NCBI GenBank assembly: GCA_900554465.1
Contig: USHF01000032.1
Span: 1-11,594 of the forward strand
DNA length: 11,594 bases
From: an uncultured Collinsella sp.
Lineage (GTDB): Bacteria > Actinomycetota > Coriobacteriia > Coriobacteriales > Coriobacteriaceae
Direction of reading: 5' to 3'
Shown here: positions 6,147-11,594 of the stretch, piece by piece
Position numbering within the stretch: the first letter of the stretch is position 1
Layout of the letters: the number at the start of each line of letters is the position of its first letter
The notes under the pieces: generated by a model
The model's database searches: none
Seen by the model: only the letters and a program-made list of their open reading frames with translations
What the model was told of the DNA's origin: nothing
Program-made: the position numbers and the translations under genes

Positions 6147-6725
6147 ATGGGACTCGCAGAGCTCGTGCTGCTCGCCGTTGGCCTTTCGATGGACGCCTTT
6201 GCCGTATCCATCTGCAAGGGCCTTGGCATGAAGAAGATCAACCTTAAAGTCGCCGCGGTGCTCGGCCTATTCTTTGGCGGCTTTCAGGCCGGCATGCCCG
6301 TAATCGGATGGGCGCTTGGCAGTCAATTCATGGGCATCATCGGACCCATCGACCACTGGATCGCCTTTATTCTGCTCGCCTTCATCGGCGGCAAAATGCT
6401 GTGGGAGGCCTTTACCGAGGACGAGGACGAAGGCGACAACAAGAATGCCGAGAGGATTGACCTGGGCGAGTACCTAATCCTTGCCATCGCCACCTCGATT
6501 GATGCCCTAGCCGTAGGCATCTCGTTTGCGGCACTCTCGGTCGACATCGTTCCCGCCGTATCGCTTATCGGCGTCACAACGTTTATCTTCTCTGTCGCCG
6601 GCGTGGCGATTGGCCACACCTTTGGCGCACGCTACGAAAAACCCGCCACCATCGTGGGCGGCATCGTGCTCACCCTCATCGGACTTAAGATCTTGCTTGA
6701 GCATCTGGGGATTTTGGCGCTGTAA
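6147..6725 (+). CDS. mntP: manganese efflux pump MntP
   Basis: MntP exports Mn2+ across the cytoplasmic membrane. From the ATG at 6147 the protein has 192 residues, normal for the family, and six hydrophobic segments arranged as two repeats. Each repeat has the signature acidic motif in a membrane helix: LSMDAFAVS with D16, and TSIDALAVG with D119. A charged cytoplasmic loop (about 90-107, EDEDEGDNKNAER) joins the halves, and GGF/GGK glycines are conserved. An upstream in-frame ATG at 6057 lies inside the riboswitch terminator, so I reject it; GAGAGAG (6132-6138) is a weak Shine-Dalgarno for 6147. The Mn2+ riboswitch just upstream independently supports manganese as substrate. A strong hairpin terminator follows 36 bases after the stop. 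Confidence 0.96.
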   Translation: MGLAELVLLAVGLSMDAFAVSICKGLGMKKINLKVAAVLGLFFGGFQAGMPVIGWALGSQFMGIIGPIDHWIAFILLAFIGGKMLWEAFTEDEDEGDNKNAERIDLGEYLILAIATSIDALAVGISFAALSVDIVPAVSLIGVTTFIFSVAGVAIGHTFGARYEKPATIVGGIVLTLIGLKILLEHLGILAL

Positions 6726-6761
6726 CGCCAAACGCAATCGCTCAAAACTCAACGCCAGTAC

Positions 6762-6795
6762 AAGGCCTCATGCAAAGTTTTGCATGAGGCCTTTT
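6762..6795 (+). terminator. mntP terminator with perfect 15-bp stem
   Basis: AAGGCCTCATGCAAA (6762-6776) and TTTGCATGAGGCCTT (6779-6793) are exact reverse complements with GT between them, and a T run ends at 6795. It would end mntP transcription and isolate it from hipBA. The inner part CATGCAAA-GT-TTTGCATG resembles the half-sites of the hipBA operator 30 bases on. Confidence 0.85.
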
Positions 6796-6797
6796 CG

Positions 6798-6838
6798 TGC
6801 AGACTTTTGCATGTCATACTGATATGCAAAAGTCTGCA
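6798..6838 (+). promoter_or_regulatory. hipBA promoter and operator (15-bp inverted repeat)
   Basis: TGCAGACTTTTGCAT (6798-6812) and ATGCAAAAGTCTGCA (6824-6838) are perfect reverse complements separated by 11 bases. A candidate extended -10, TGTCATACT (TGT plus CATACT at 6815-6820), sits in the centre; TTTTCG at 6792-6797 is a poor -35. HipB-type antitoxins repress their own operon by binding such dyads over the promoter. With a start near 6827, the transcript would begin just before the hipB ribosome binding site. Confidence 0.7.
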
Positions 6839-6852
6839 TGTTGGAGATCGCC

Positions 6853-7323
6853 ATGGATACCCTTCCCATCACCACACCACGCCAAGCTGGCATCTACGTG
6901 CGCCAGGCACGCGAGGCTCAGGGTCTCACCCGTGCCGCCCTCGCCAAAACGGCCAGTGTTTCGGAGCGCCTGCTCGCATCGCTCGAGCTAGGAGACGCCA
7001 CCGGCATTCGACTCGACAAGCTGCTGACGATTTTCAATGCTCTTGGACTGGCACTCGCCGCTCAAGGGGATATCGGCGAAGCAAAAAATGAGCGACCAGT
7101 CGACGCTCCGCATGCCAATCCGCTGCCTCGCAGCATCCCCAGGCGCCATCACACTCAACGTCCCCATCATCGCAACAGTCGTAGTACCGCCATTCCGGCT
7201 CTTGCAGATGCCCCCTTTACATCCGCACTTTACGACGAGATCTTCGCCGATTTCGTCATGTCCAATCTCGGAGTCTCGATTGCCGCAAACGCATCTAACC
7301 AAACCAAGCCCGAAGGGAAATAG
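6853..7323 (+). CDS. hipB: HipB-type antitoxin, Xre-family DNA-binding repressor
   Basis: The N-terminal 73 residues form a Cro/C1-type helix-turn-helix domain: IYVRQAREAQGLTRAALAK (14-32), then VSERLLASLELG (36-47) as the recognition region, and LDKLLTIFNALGLAL (54-68), much like E. coli HipB. It should bind the dyad at 6798-6838 and neutralise HipA. I chose the ATG at 6853 because GGAG (6843-6846) is 6 bases upstream; an in-frame ATG at 6838 lies in the operator arm without a ribosome binding site. At 156 residues it is much longer than E. coli HipB (88). Residues 74-125 are a Pro/His/Arg-rich linker, and 126-156 a conserved-looking tail with YDEIFADFVMSNLG. The hipA ATG follows 3 bases after the stop. 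Confidence 0.85.
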   Translation: MDTLPITTPRQAGIYVRQAREAQGLTRAALAKTASVSERLLASLELGDATGIRLDKLLTIFNALGLALAAQGDIGEAKNERPVDAPHANPLPRSIPRRHHTQRPHHRNSRSTAIPALADAPFTSALYDEIFADFVMSNLGVSIAANASNQTKPEGK

Positions 7324-7326
7324 CCA

Positions 7327-7719
7327 ATGGCCAGAACATCACTTCGGACCATTATTTGCGGCGTACCTGCGGGAACGCTCACGCAAGATGAGAACGGTCT
7401 TATCAGCTTTACCTACGATCATGACTATGACGGGCCAGCCCTATCGACCAACATACCCGTATCGAATCGCACATACGGACAACAGGTCATGAATCCGTAC
7501 CTGTTTGGCCTTCTACCCGATAGCGAGGACCAGCGAAAAGCGATTGCCGCCGAATTCGACGTTAGGCCCAACAATCCCGTTGCGTTGCTCAGCCATATCG
7601 GACTCGACTGTCCGGGCGGAGTGCAGTTTTATGCCGAAGAAGATGCCGACGCCGTCCTGCATCGCGCTGGCGATTACCGCCCTATAGACGACCACGAAAT
7701 TGCTCTCCGCCTCAAGTAG
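7327..7719 (+). CDS. HipA N-terminal fragment before the amber codon
   Basis: These 130 residues are the HipA N-terminal subdomain. GTLTQDENGLISFTYD (16-31) and PALSTNIPV (37-45) form the beta part, and YLFGLLPDSEDQRK (58-71) and LLSHIGLDCPGGVQF are the conserved LLP and GxD stretches. The ATG follows the hipB stop by 3 bases with GAAGGGAA in front, so it should be translated with hipB. Alone it lacks the ATP-binding loop and all catalytic residues. Its size is similar to the separate HipS protein of HipBST systems. Confidence 0.6.
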   Translation: MARTSLRTIICGVPAGTLTQDENGLISFTYDHDYDGPALSTNIPVSNRTYGQQVMNPYLFGLLPDSEDQRKAIAAEFDVRPNNPVALLSHIGLDCPGGVQFYAEEDADAVLHRAGDYRPIDDHEIALRLK

Positions 7720-7746
7720 ATCAGAGATGACCGCGATGCATCGTGG

Positions 7747-8631
7747 ATGGGTCTAGATGAAAGTTGGTCACTTGGAGGCAACCAGGGCAAGTTCGCGCTC
7801 GCGTTCATTAACGGCCGCTGGTGCGAATGCATGGGCTCCTCGCCCACGGCGCATATTTTCAAAAATGGCGTTAACGGATTTAAACTCGAGGCTCTCAATG
7901 AGTTTGTCTGCATGAAAAGCGCCCAGCGCGCCGGTATCGCAACGGCAAACGTCGAATATCGTATGTTTGAGGACGAACCTACCCTCATTGTTGAGCGCTA
8001 TGACCGCGTGAAAGTCGAAGACGGAACGATCAGGCGCCTACATCAAGAAGACCTCTGTCAGGCACTTGGGGTGATGCCCGCCCAAAAGTACACGGCAGAC
8101 GGCGGCCCGACCACACGCGACATTCAAGAGCTCCTCGTAACTACGAGCCACCATCAACTTAACCTGCATCTGTTTACGCAGATACTGTTCTTCAACGCCA
8201 TTATCGGCGCACCGGATGCGCATGCGAAAAACTATTCTCTGTTCCTTGGAAACGACGGCGCAGCCATGATGGCTCGAATGTACGATGTCGCATCGGGCTT
8301 GGCGTATGAGCGCATGCGACGTCGGGCACGCCTTGCTATGAGCGTTGGCGGCGAAAATCGTGTGGGGCGCATCGGTCCAGGTGCTATCCGCCGATACCAC
8401 GGTATGGGCGACCCCGCGCTGGAGACGGCGCTCACCGATGCCGGGCTATCCGAGAAGTTTTGCTTTACAACCATGATGGACCTTGTCTACGAAGTGCCTA
8501 TCTGCATGGAAGAGGTCATGGACGAATACGCCGACCTGCCCGGCATGGCGGACCTGCGCGAGCATATGCTCGGCCCCGTCCGCGAAAACTGCCAGCGCAC
8601 CCTCGACCTCATCAAGGCGGATATGGGCTAG
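7747..8631 (+). CDS. HipA C-terminal kinase fragment after the amber codon
   Basis: This 294-residue stretch from the first ATG after the amber codon holds the glycine-rich loop (residues 8-16, SLGGNQGKF), VERYDR (82-87), the catalytic DAHAKN (D157, N162) and metal-binding YDVASG (D180). The ATG stands 27 bases past the TAG with no clear Shine-Dalgarno. Independent translation would need restart after termination. The glycine loop begins only seven residues after this ATG, so the protein would lack the strand that normally precedes the loop. Confidence 0.55.
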   Translation: MGLDESWSLGGNQGKFALAFINGRWCECMGSSPTAHIFKNGVNGFKLEALNEFVCMKSAQRAGIATANVEYRMFEDEPTLIVERYDRVKVEDGTIRRLHQEDLCQALGVMPAQKYTADGGPTTRDIQELLVTTSHHQLNLHLFTQILFFNAIIGAPDAHAKNYSLFLGNDGAAMMARMYDVASGLAYERMRRRARLAMSVGGENRVGRIGPGAIRRYHGMGDPALETALTDAGLSEKFCFTTMMDLVYEVPICMEEVMDEYADLPGMADLREHMLGPVRENCQRTLDLIKADMG

Positions 8632-8662
8632 ACGCCAATCAATTTCCCATTTCTTAAAAGAA

Positions 8663-8703
8663 GAGAGGGGGCACCCGTCGCAAAAGCTCGGGTGCCCCCT
8701 CTC
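8663..8703 (-). terminator. terminator between convergent hipA and pepD
   Basis: GAGAGGGGGCACCCG (8663-8677) and CGGGTGCCCCCTCTC (8689-8703) are a perfect 15-bp stem with an 11-base loop. On the minus strand the stem is followed by TTCTTTTAAGAAA, so it is a good intrinsic terminator for pepD. On the plus strand no T run follows, though the stem may still slow hipA transcription. The rest of 8632-8758 shows nothing else. Confidence 0.85.
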
Positions 8704-8758
8704 GTAATGTCATTTGCAATCCACCAGCACGTGACTCGGACTGCTGCTAGCGCAACCT

Positions 8759-10216
8759 TTACGCAGCGAGGCGCTTGAGGACGTCGATGAGCAGCTCGTA
8801 GAAGCGCTCGGCAGAAGCGAGTTCCATGCTCTCGTCCGGGGTGTGGACATCGGAGAGCGTCGGGCCCACGGCGATGGCGTCCAGTCCGTGCAGGGCCTCG
8901 GCAAACAGGCCGCACTCAAGGCCGGCGTGAATGGACTCGATGCGCAGCTCGGAGCCAAAGAGCTCGCGATAGCTCTCGACGAAGACGTCGCGGACCGGCG
9001 AATGCTCGGCATAGCTCCAACCGGGATACTCAAACTCGAACTTGGCGTCGAAGCCCAGGACATCGGCCAGCGTCTGCAGGCGGTCCTTAAACTCGTTCTG
9101 CAGCGAGGTGATCGAGGAGCGCGGGGACAGCATGATCTTGACCTCGTCGTCAGAGGTGGCAACCACGCCGATGTTGGAGGAAACCTCGACGGAGCCGTCG
9201 GTGGCGACGTTGCGGCGGATCACGCCGTTGGGGGCAAGACGCAGGGCACGGATGAGGGCAAGCGCGGACTTCTGGTCCATGGCCTCAACCTCGGCGTCGT
9301 CGGCAATCTCGACGGTGCAGGTAAAGCCAGGGTCGAAGACCTCGAGCTCGGCGGTGACGTCGGCAATGATGCCCTTTGCGATCTGGGCCGCGGCCTCGGC
9401 GGCAGCGTGGTCGGCATAGACCAGAACGGCCTTGCACTCACGGTTGATGGCGTTGTCCTTGGTGCCGCCGTTGAAGCTGACGATGGCGGGCTCGCCGGCA
9501 ACCATCAGGCGGTCGATGATGCGGGCCATGATGAGGTTGCCGTTGCCGCGCTCCAGGTGGATATCGCTGCCGGAGTGACCGCCCAGCAGGCCGGAGACGT
9601 CGAGCGTGAGGGTGCTGCCGATCTTGTGCTCGCGCGCGATCGGGCAGGTGTAGGTAACGACGACGCCGCCGGCGCAGCTGACGGTGGCAACGCCCTCTTC
9701 CTCGGAGTCGAGATTAATCATGGTGCGGGCGCTAATCTGGGACTTGTCGAGCGTCTCAGCGCCGACCAGGCCAGTCTCCTCGTCGGTGGTGAATACGCAC
9801 TCGAGAGCCGGATGGGCAATCGAATCATCGTTGAGCACGGTAAGCATAAGCGCGACGGCGATGCCGTTGTCGGCACCCAGAGTGGTGCCGTTGGCGGTAA
9901 GGACACCGTCCTTGACGACCAGATCGATACCATCGGTCGTAAAGTCGTGCTCAACGGAGCCCAACTTGTCGCACACCATGTCGATATGGCCCTGCAACAT
10001 CACGGTCGGGGCATTCTCGGCACCGGCAGATGCGGGCTTGCGAATGATGACGTTGTAGACCTCGTCCTGGTACACATCAAGGCCGCGCTCCTTGGCAAAC
10101 GCAACCAGGAAATCGCTGATGCCCTTCTCGTTGCCAGACCCACGGGGGATCGCGCTGACCTCCTCAAAGAAATGGAACAGCTGGGCGGGTTCGTAGCCGG
10201 TAATCTTGTAGACCAT
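8759..10216 (-). CDS. pepD: aminoacyl-histidine dipeptidase, peptidase M20C (PepD)
   Basis: This di-zinc exopeptidase of 485 residues, the same length as E. coli PepD, cleaves Xaa-His dipeptides such as carnosine, and other dipeptides, in the cytoplasm. Metal and catalytic residues are in order: QGHIDMV (H77, D79), TLGADNG (D116), TDEETG (catalytic E146 and zinc E147), NLDSEEEG (D170), and DVHTPDE near the C-terminus (H458). A lid/dimerisation domain lies between about 185 and 390. The ATG at 10216 has AAGGAGG at 10221-10227; an in-frame extension to 10321 would add 35 unrelated residues across the promoter, so I reject it. It is flanked by terminators and looks monocistronic. Confidence 0.94.
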   Translation of the reverse strand: MVYKITGYEPAQLFHFFEEVSAIPRGSGNEKGISDFLVAFAKERGLDVYQDEVYNVIIRKPASAGAENAPTVMLQGHIDMVCDKLGSVEHDFTTDGIDLVVKDGVLTANGTTLGADNGIAVALMLTVLNDDSIAHPALECVFTTDEETGLVGAETLDKSQISARTMINLDSEEEGVATVSCAGGVVVTYTCPIAREHKIGSTLTLDVSGLLGGHSGSDIHLERGNGNLIMARIIDRLMVAGEPAIVSFNGGTKDNAINRECKAVLVYADHAAAEAAAQIAKGIIADVTAELEVFDPGFTCTVEIADDAEVEAMDQKSALALIRALRLAPNGVIRRNVATDGSVEVSSNIGVVATSDDEVKIMLSPRSSITSLQNEFKDRLQTLADVLGFDAKFEFEYPGWSYAEHSPVRDVFVESYRELFGSELRIESIHAGLECGLFAEALHGLDAIAVGPTLSDVHTPDESMELASAERFYELLIDVLKRLAA

Positions 10217-10260
10217 GGTGCCTCCTTGGCGCAACTGGTTAGACAATAAGACATGCGCCT

Positions 10261-10289
10261 TGTATATTCCCAGACTTCGTTTGCATAAA
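10261..10289 (-). promoter_or_regulatory. candidate pepD promoter
   Basis: On the minus strand TATACA (10266-10261; 5 of 6 to TATAAT) is preceded by TTTATG (10289-10284) with a 17-base spacer. The expected start near 10254 leaves a leader of about 38 bases to the pepD ATG. The -10 is good and the -35 poor. Confidence 0.4.
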
Positions 10290-10373
10290 CCAGTCGAAAA
10301 CGCCGAGCGCCCTCGCATCATCGGCTAACGGCGGACCGAATAGCGAAATGGTCACAACTACCGCAGCTCAACA

Positions 10374-10405
10374 AATCGAGGCGCCCTTGCCGGAACGCCC
10401 CGATT
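10374..10405 (-). terminator. terminator downstream of clpC
   Basis: On the minus strand AATCGGGGCG (10405-10396) pairs with CGCCTCGATT (10383-10374) over 10 bp with one G-U, around a 12-base loop, and TTGTTGAG follows. It lies 26 bases after the clpC stop and before the pepD promoter. The T run is short, so strength is uncertain. Confidence 0.55.
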
Positions 10406-10430
10406 GCATAGATCAAATTGTCGCCACACT

Positions 10431-11546
10431 CTACAGCGCGCCGGAGCCGGCTTGCATCATGCCGCCGGGGCCCGAGGTCACGCCGCCGCTGACGGGCGCA
10501 GCGCTGCCAGTGTGCGGCGCCGCCGGAGCGGTATCGCCACCGAGCGTGCCCGCCGGACGCGGTGCCGGGATCTCGCCCGTGCCGTGGCTAAAGACAAACT
10601 TGCCATCGGCCACATCGCACAGAACGGTATCGCCCTCGCCCCACTCGCCGGCCAGCAGCTCCTCGGACAGCGGATCCTCGATGAGCTTTTGGATGGCACG
10701 GCGCAGCGGACGCGCGCCATTGGTGAGGTCAGTGCCCTCGGCCACGATCTTGTCGTAGGCCGCATCGGTGAGCTTGATGTTCATGCCGTTGGCGATCAGG
10801 CGCTGACGCAGGTCGTCCACCAGCAGGTGAGCGATCTTGGTCAGGTTCTCGCCCGAGAGCTTCTGGAACACCACAATGTCGTCGATACGGTTGAGCAGCT
10901 CGGGGCGAAACAGGCGCTTGAGCTCGCCCATCGCACGGCCGCGGATCTCGCTCGACGTGAGACCCTGCTCGCCGGTGGTGCCAAAGCCCACGCTCGCATC
11001 CTGCGCAATCTCGCGGGCGCCCACGTTTGACGTCATGATGATCACCGTATTGCGGAAGTCGACCGTCTTGCCCTGGCTATCGGTCAGGCGGCCCTCCTCC
11101 AGCACCTGCAGCAAGATGTTGAAGATATCAGGGTGCGCTTTCTCGATCTCATCGAACAGCACGACCGAGTACGGATGACGACGAACGGCCTTGGTGAGCT
11201 GACCGCCCTCGTCGTGGCCCACGTAACCCGGGGGGCTACCGATAAGCTTGGAGACCTCGAACTCACTGCCAAACTCCGACATGTCGAAGCTGATGAGCGC
11301 GTCCTTGCTGCCAAAGAGATACTCGGCGAGCGTCTTGGCGAGCTCGGTCTTGCCCGTGCCGGTGGGGCCCAGGAAGATAAAGCTGCCGCCGGGGCGACGA
11401 GGGTCCTTGAGCGGCGAGCGGCTGCGGCGCACGGCCTTGGCAACGGCCTCGACGGCCTCGTCCTGACCGATGATGCGCGTCTTGAGCACGCTTTCGGCCT
11501 GCAGCAGGCGACGGCTCTCACTCTCGGTGAGCGAAGACACCGGCAC
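10431..11546 (-). CDS. clpC: ClpC ATPase, C-terminal part only (5' end missing)
   Basis: ClpC unfolds proteins and feeds them to the ClpP protease. Only the last 371 residues are present: the second AAA+ module and tail. In visible-residue numbering Walker A is GPTGTGKT (60-67). Further on are GSPPGYVGHDEGGQL (the pore loop), Walker B VVLFDEIEKAH, sensor 1 IIMTSNVGA, the VGF loop that docks on ClpP (DASVGFGTT), the arginine finger FRPELLNRIDD, and sensor 2 GARPLRR. The tail after about residue 320 is rich in Gly, Pro and Ala, ending MMQAGSGAL. Genomic coding ends at 11546; the open frame beyond it is adapter. The N-domain, first AAA+ module and any M-domain are lost with the contig end. Confidence 0.95.
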   Translation of the reverse strand: MPVSSLTESESRRLLQAESVLKTRIIGQDEAVEAVAKAVRRSRSPLKDPRRPGGSFIFLGPTGTGKTELAKTLAEYLFGSKDALISFDMSEFGSEFEVSKLIGSPPGYVGHDEGGQLTKAVRRHPYSVVLFDEIEKAHPDIFNILLQVLEEGRLTDSQGKTVDFRNTVIIMTSNVGAREIAQDASVGFGTTGEQGLTSSEIRGRAMGELKRLFRPELLNRIDDIVVFQKLSGENLTKIAHLLVDDLRQRLIANGMNIKLTDAAYDKIVAEGTDLTNGARPLRRAIQKLIEDPLSEELLAGEWGEGDTVLCDVADGKFVFSHGTGEIPAPRPAGTLGGDTAPAAPHTGSAAPVSGGVTSGPGGMMQAGSGAL

Positions 11547-11594
11547 CTGTCTCTTATACACATCTCCGAGCCCACGAGACATGCGCAGATCTCG
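11547..11594. other. Illumina Nextera adapter, not genomic
   Basis: CTGTCTCTTATACACATCT (11547-11565) is the Nextera transposase mosaic end, and CCGAGCCCACGAGAC (11566-11580) completes the read-2 adapter. ATGCGCAG (11581-11588) fits an 8-base i7 index, and ATCTCG (11589-11594) is the start of the P7 sequence. The minus-strand translation gives MSRGLGDVYKRQ, a known adapter-derived false peptide. This stretch should be trimmed. Confidence 0.98.

Larger units (their letters stand above)
7327..8631 (+). pseudogene. hipA: hipA toxin kinase gene interrupted by an in-frame TAG
   Basis: The whole frame from 7327 to the stop at 8629-8631 reads as one HipA Ser/Thr kinase of about 434 residues (E. coli HipA has 440), except that codon 131 (7717-7719) is TAG. 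Sequence on both sides is continuous HipA, with no base gained or lost: ALRLK, then the stop, then IRDDRDASWMGLDESW. HipA kinases phosphorylate glutamyl-tRNA synthetase in E. coli and induce dormancy. In full-length numbering the kinase motifs downstream are intact: SLGGNQGKF (148-156), VERYDR, DAHAKN (D297, N302) and YDVASG (D320). A CAG-to-TAG change is the simplest origin. Unless TAG is read through or translation restarts, no active toxin is made. The codons here look less GC-rich than the housekeeping genes. Confidence 0.8.

Noticed and set aside
6838..6852. Earlier hipB start at the ATG at 6838
   Set aside because: It falls in the operator arm with no Shine-Dalgarno; the ATG at 6853 has GGAG correctly spaced.
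7327..8631. A genuine three-gene HipBST system
   Set aside because: The two halves are in one frame separated by a single stop, the second lacks a ribosome binding site and starts too close to the glycine-rich loop. A broken hipA fits better, though the split is noted as an alternative.
8843..10249. Long plus-strand open frame (468 codons)
   Set aside because: It is the shadow of pepD, rich in Gly, Ala, Val and Asp by codon complementarity.
10217..10321. Longer pepD from 10321
   Set aside because: It would cross the likely promoter and the strong AAGGAGG; the extra 35 residues are not peptidase-like.
1..11546. CRISPR arrays, transposase genes, prophage genes
   Set aside because: No regularly spaced repeat array, no transposase or phage structural motif, and no rRNA seen on either strand.
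11084..11575. Open frame beginning MGSEMCIRDR
   Set aside because: It starts inside the adapter and runs out of frame through clpC; the N-terminus is a known adapter translation.

Overview
This looks like the end of a draft contig from a high-GC Coriobacteriia-type actinobacterium. Collinsella or a close relative is my best guess, from codon composition, protein character and gene order rather than any database search. The right end is not genomic: from about 11547 the sequence is Illumina Nextera adapter, an 8-base index and the start of P7, joined directly to a truncated clpC.

Layout, left to right. Positions 1-72 hold a complete tRNA-Thr(UGU) on the minus strand. Positions 73-295 are an AT-richer gap with two hairpins and a partial second copy of the tRNA-Thr anticodon region. 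Positions 296-5790 are a compact minus-strand housekeeping run, transcribed right to left as disA, ispD, ispF, cysS, rlmB, yacP. Genes overlap or abut except for a 143-base cysS-rlmB spacer that contains a hairpin. Positions 5791-6146 are a divergent regulatory region: disA leaves leftwards from a TTG start, and a Mn2+ (yybP-ykoY) riboswitch with a terminator leads rightwards into mntP. Positions 6762-8631 hold a hipBA toxin-antitoxin unit with a perfect-dyad operator; its hipA kinase gene is broken by one in-frame amber codon. A strong hairpin terminator at 8663-8703 lies between convergent hipA and pepD. pepD, an M20 dipeptidase of typical length, and the 3' part of clpC follow on the minus strand.

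The housekeeping genes match the Firmicutes clpC-radA-disA-yacL-ispD-ispF-gltX-cysE-cysS-mrnC-rlmB-yacP cluster, but radA, yacL, gltX, cysE and mrnC are absent from the intervals seen here. About 4.6 kb carrying mntP, hipBA and pepD lies between disA and clpC. The run links c-di-AMP signalling and DNA scanning (DisA), isoprenoid precursor synthesis (IspD, IspF), tRNA charging (CysS), rRNA modification (RlmB) and a ribosome-associated NYN nuclease (YacP).

I did not find a clearly new system. The points most worth checking are the amber-split hipA, the shared TTTTGCATG-type half-sites in the mntP terminator and hipBA operator, the competing hairpins and tRNA-derived repeat near the left end, and the adapter contamination.
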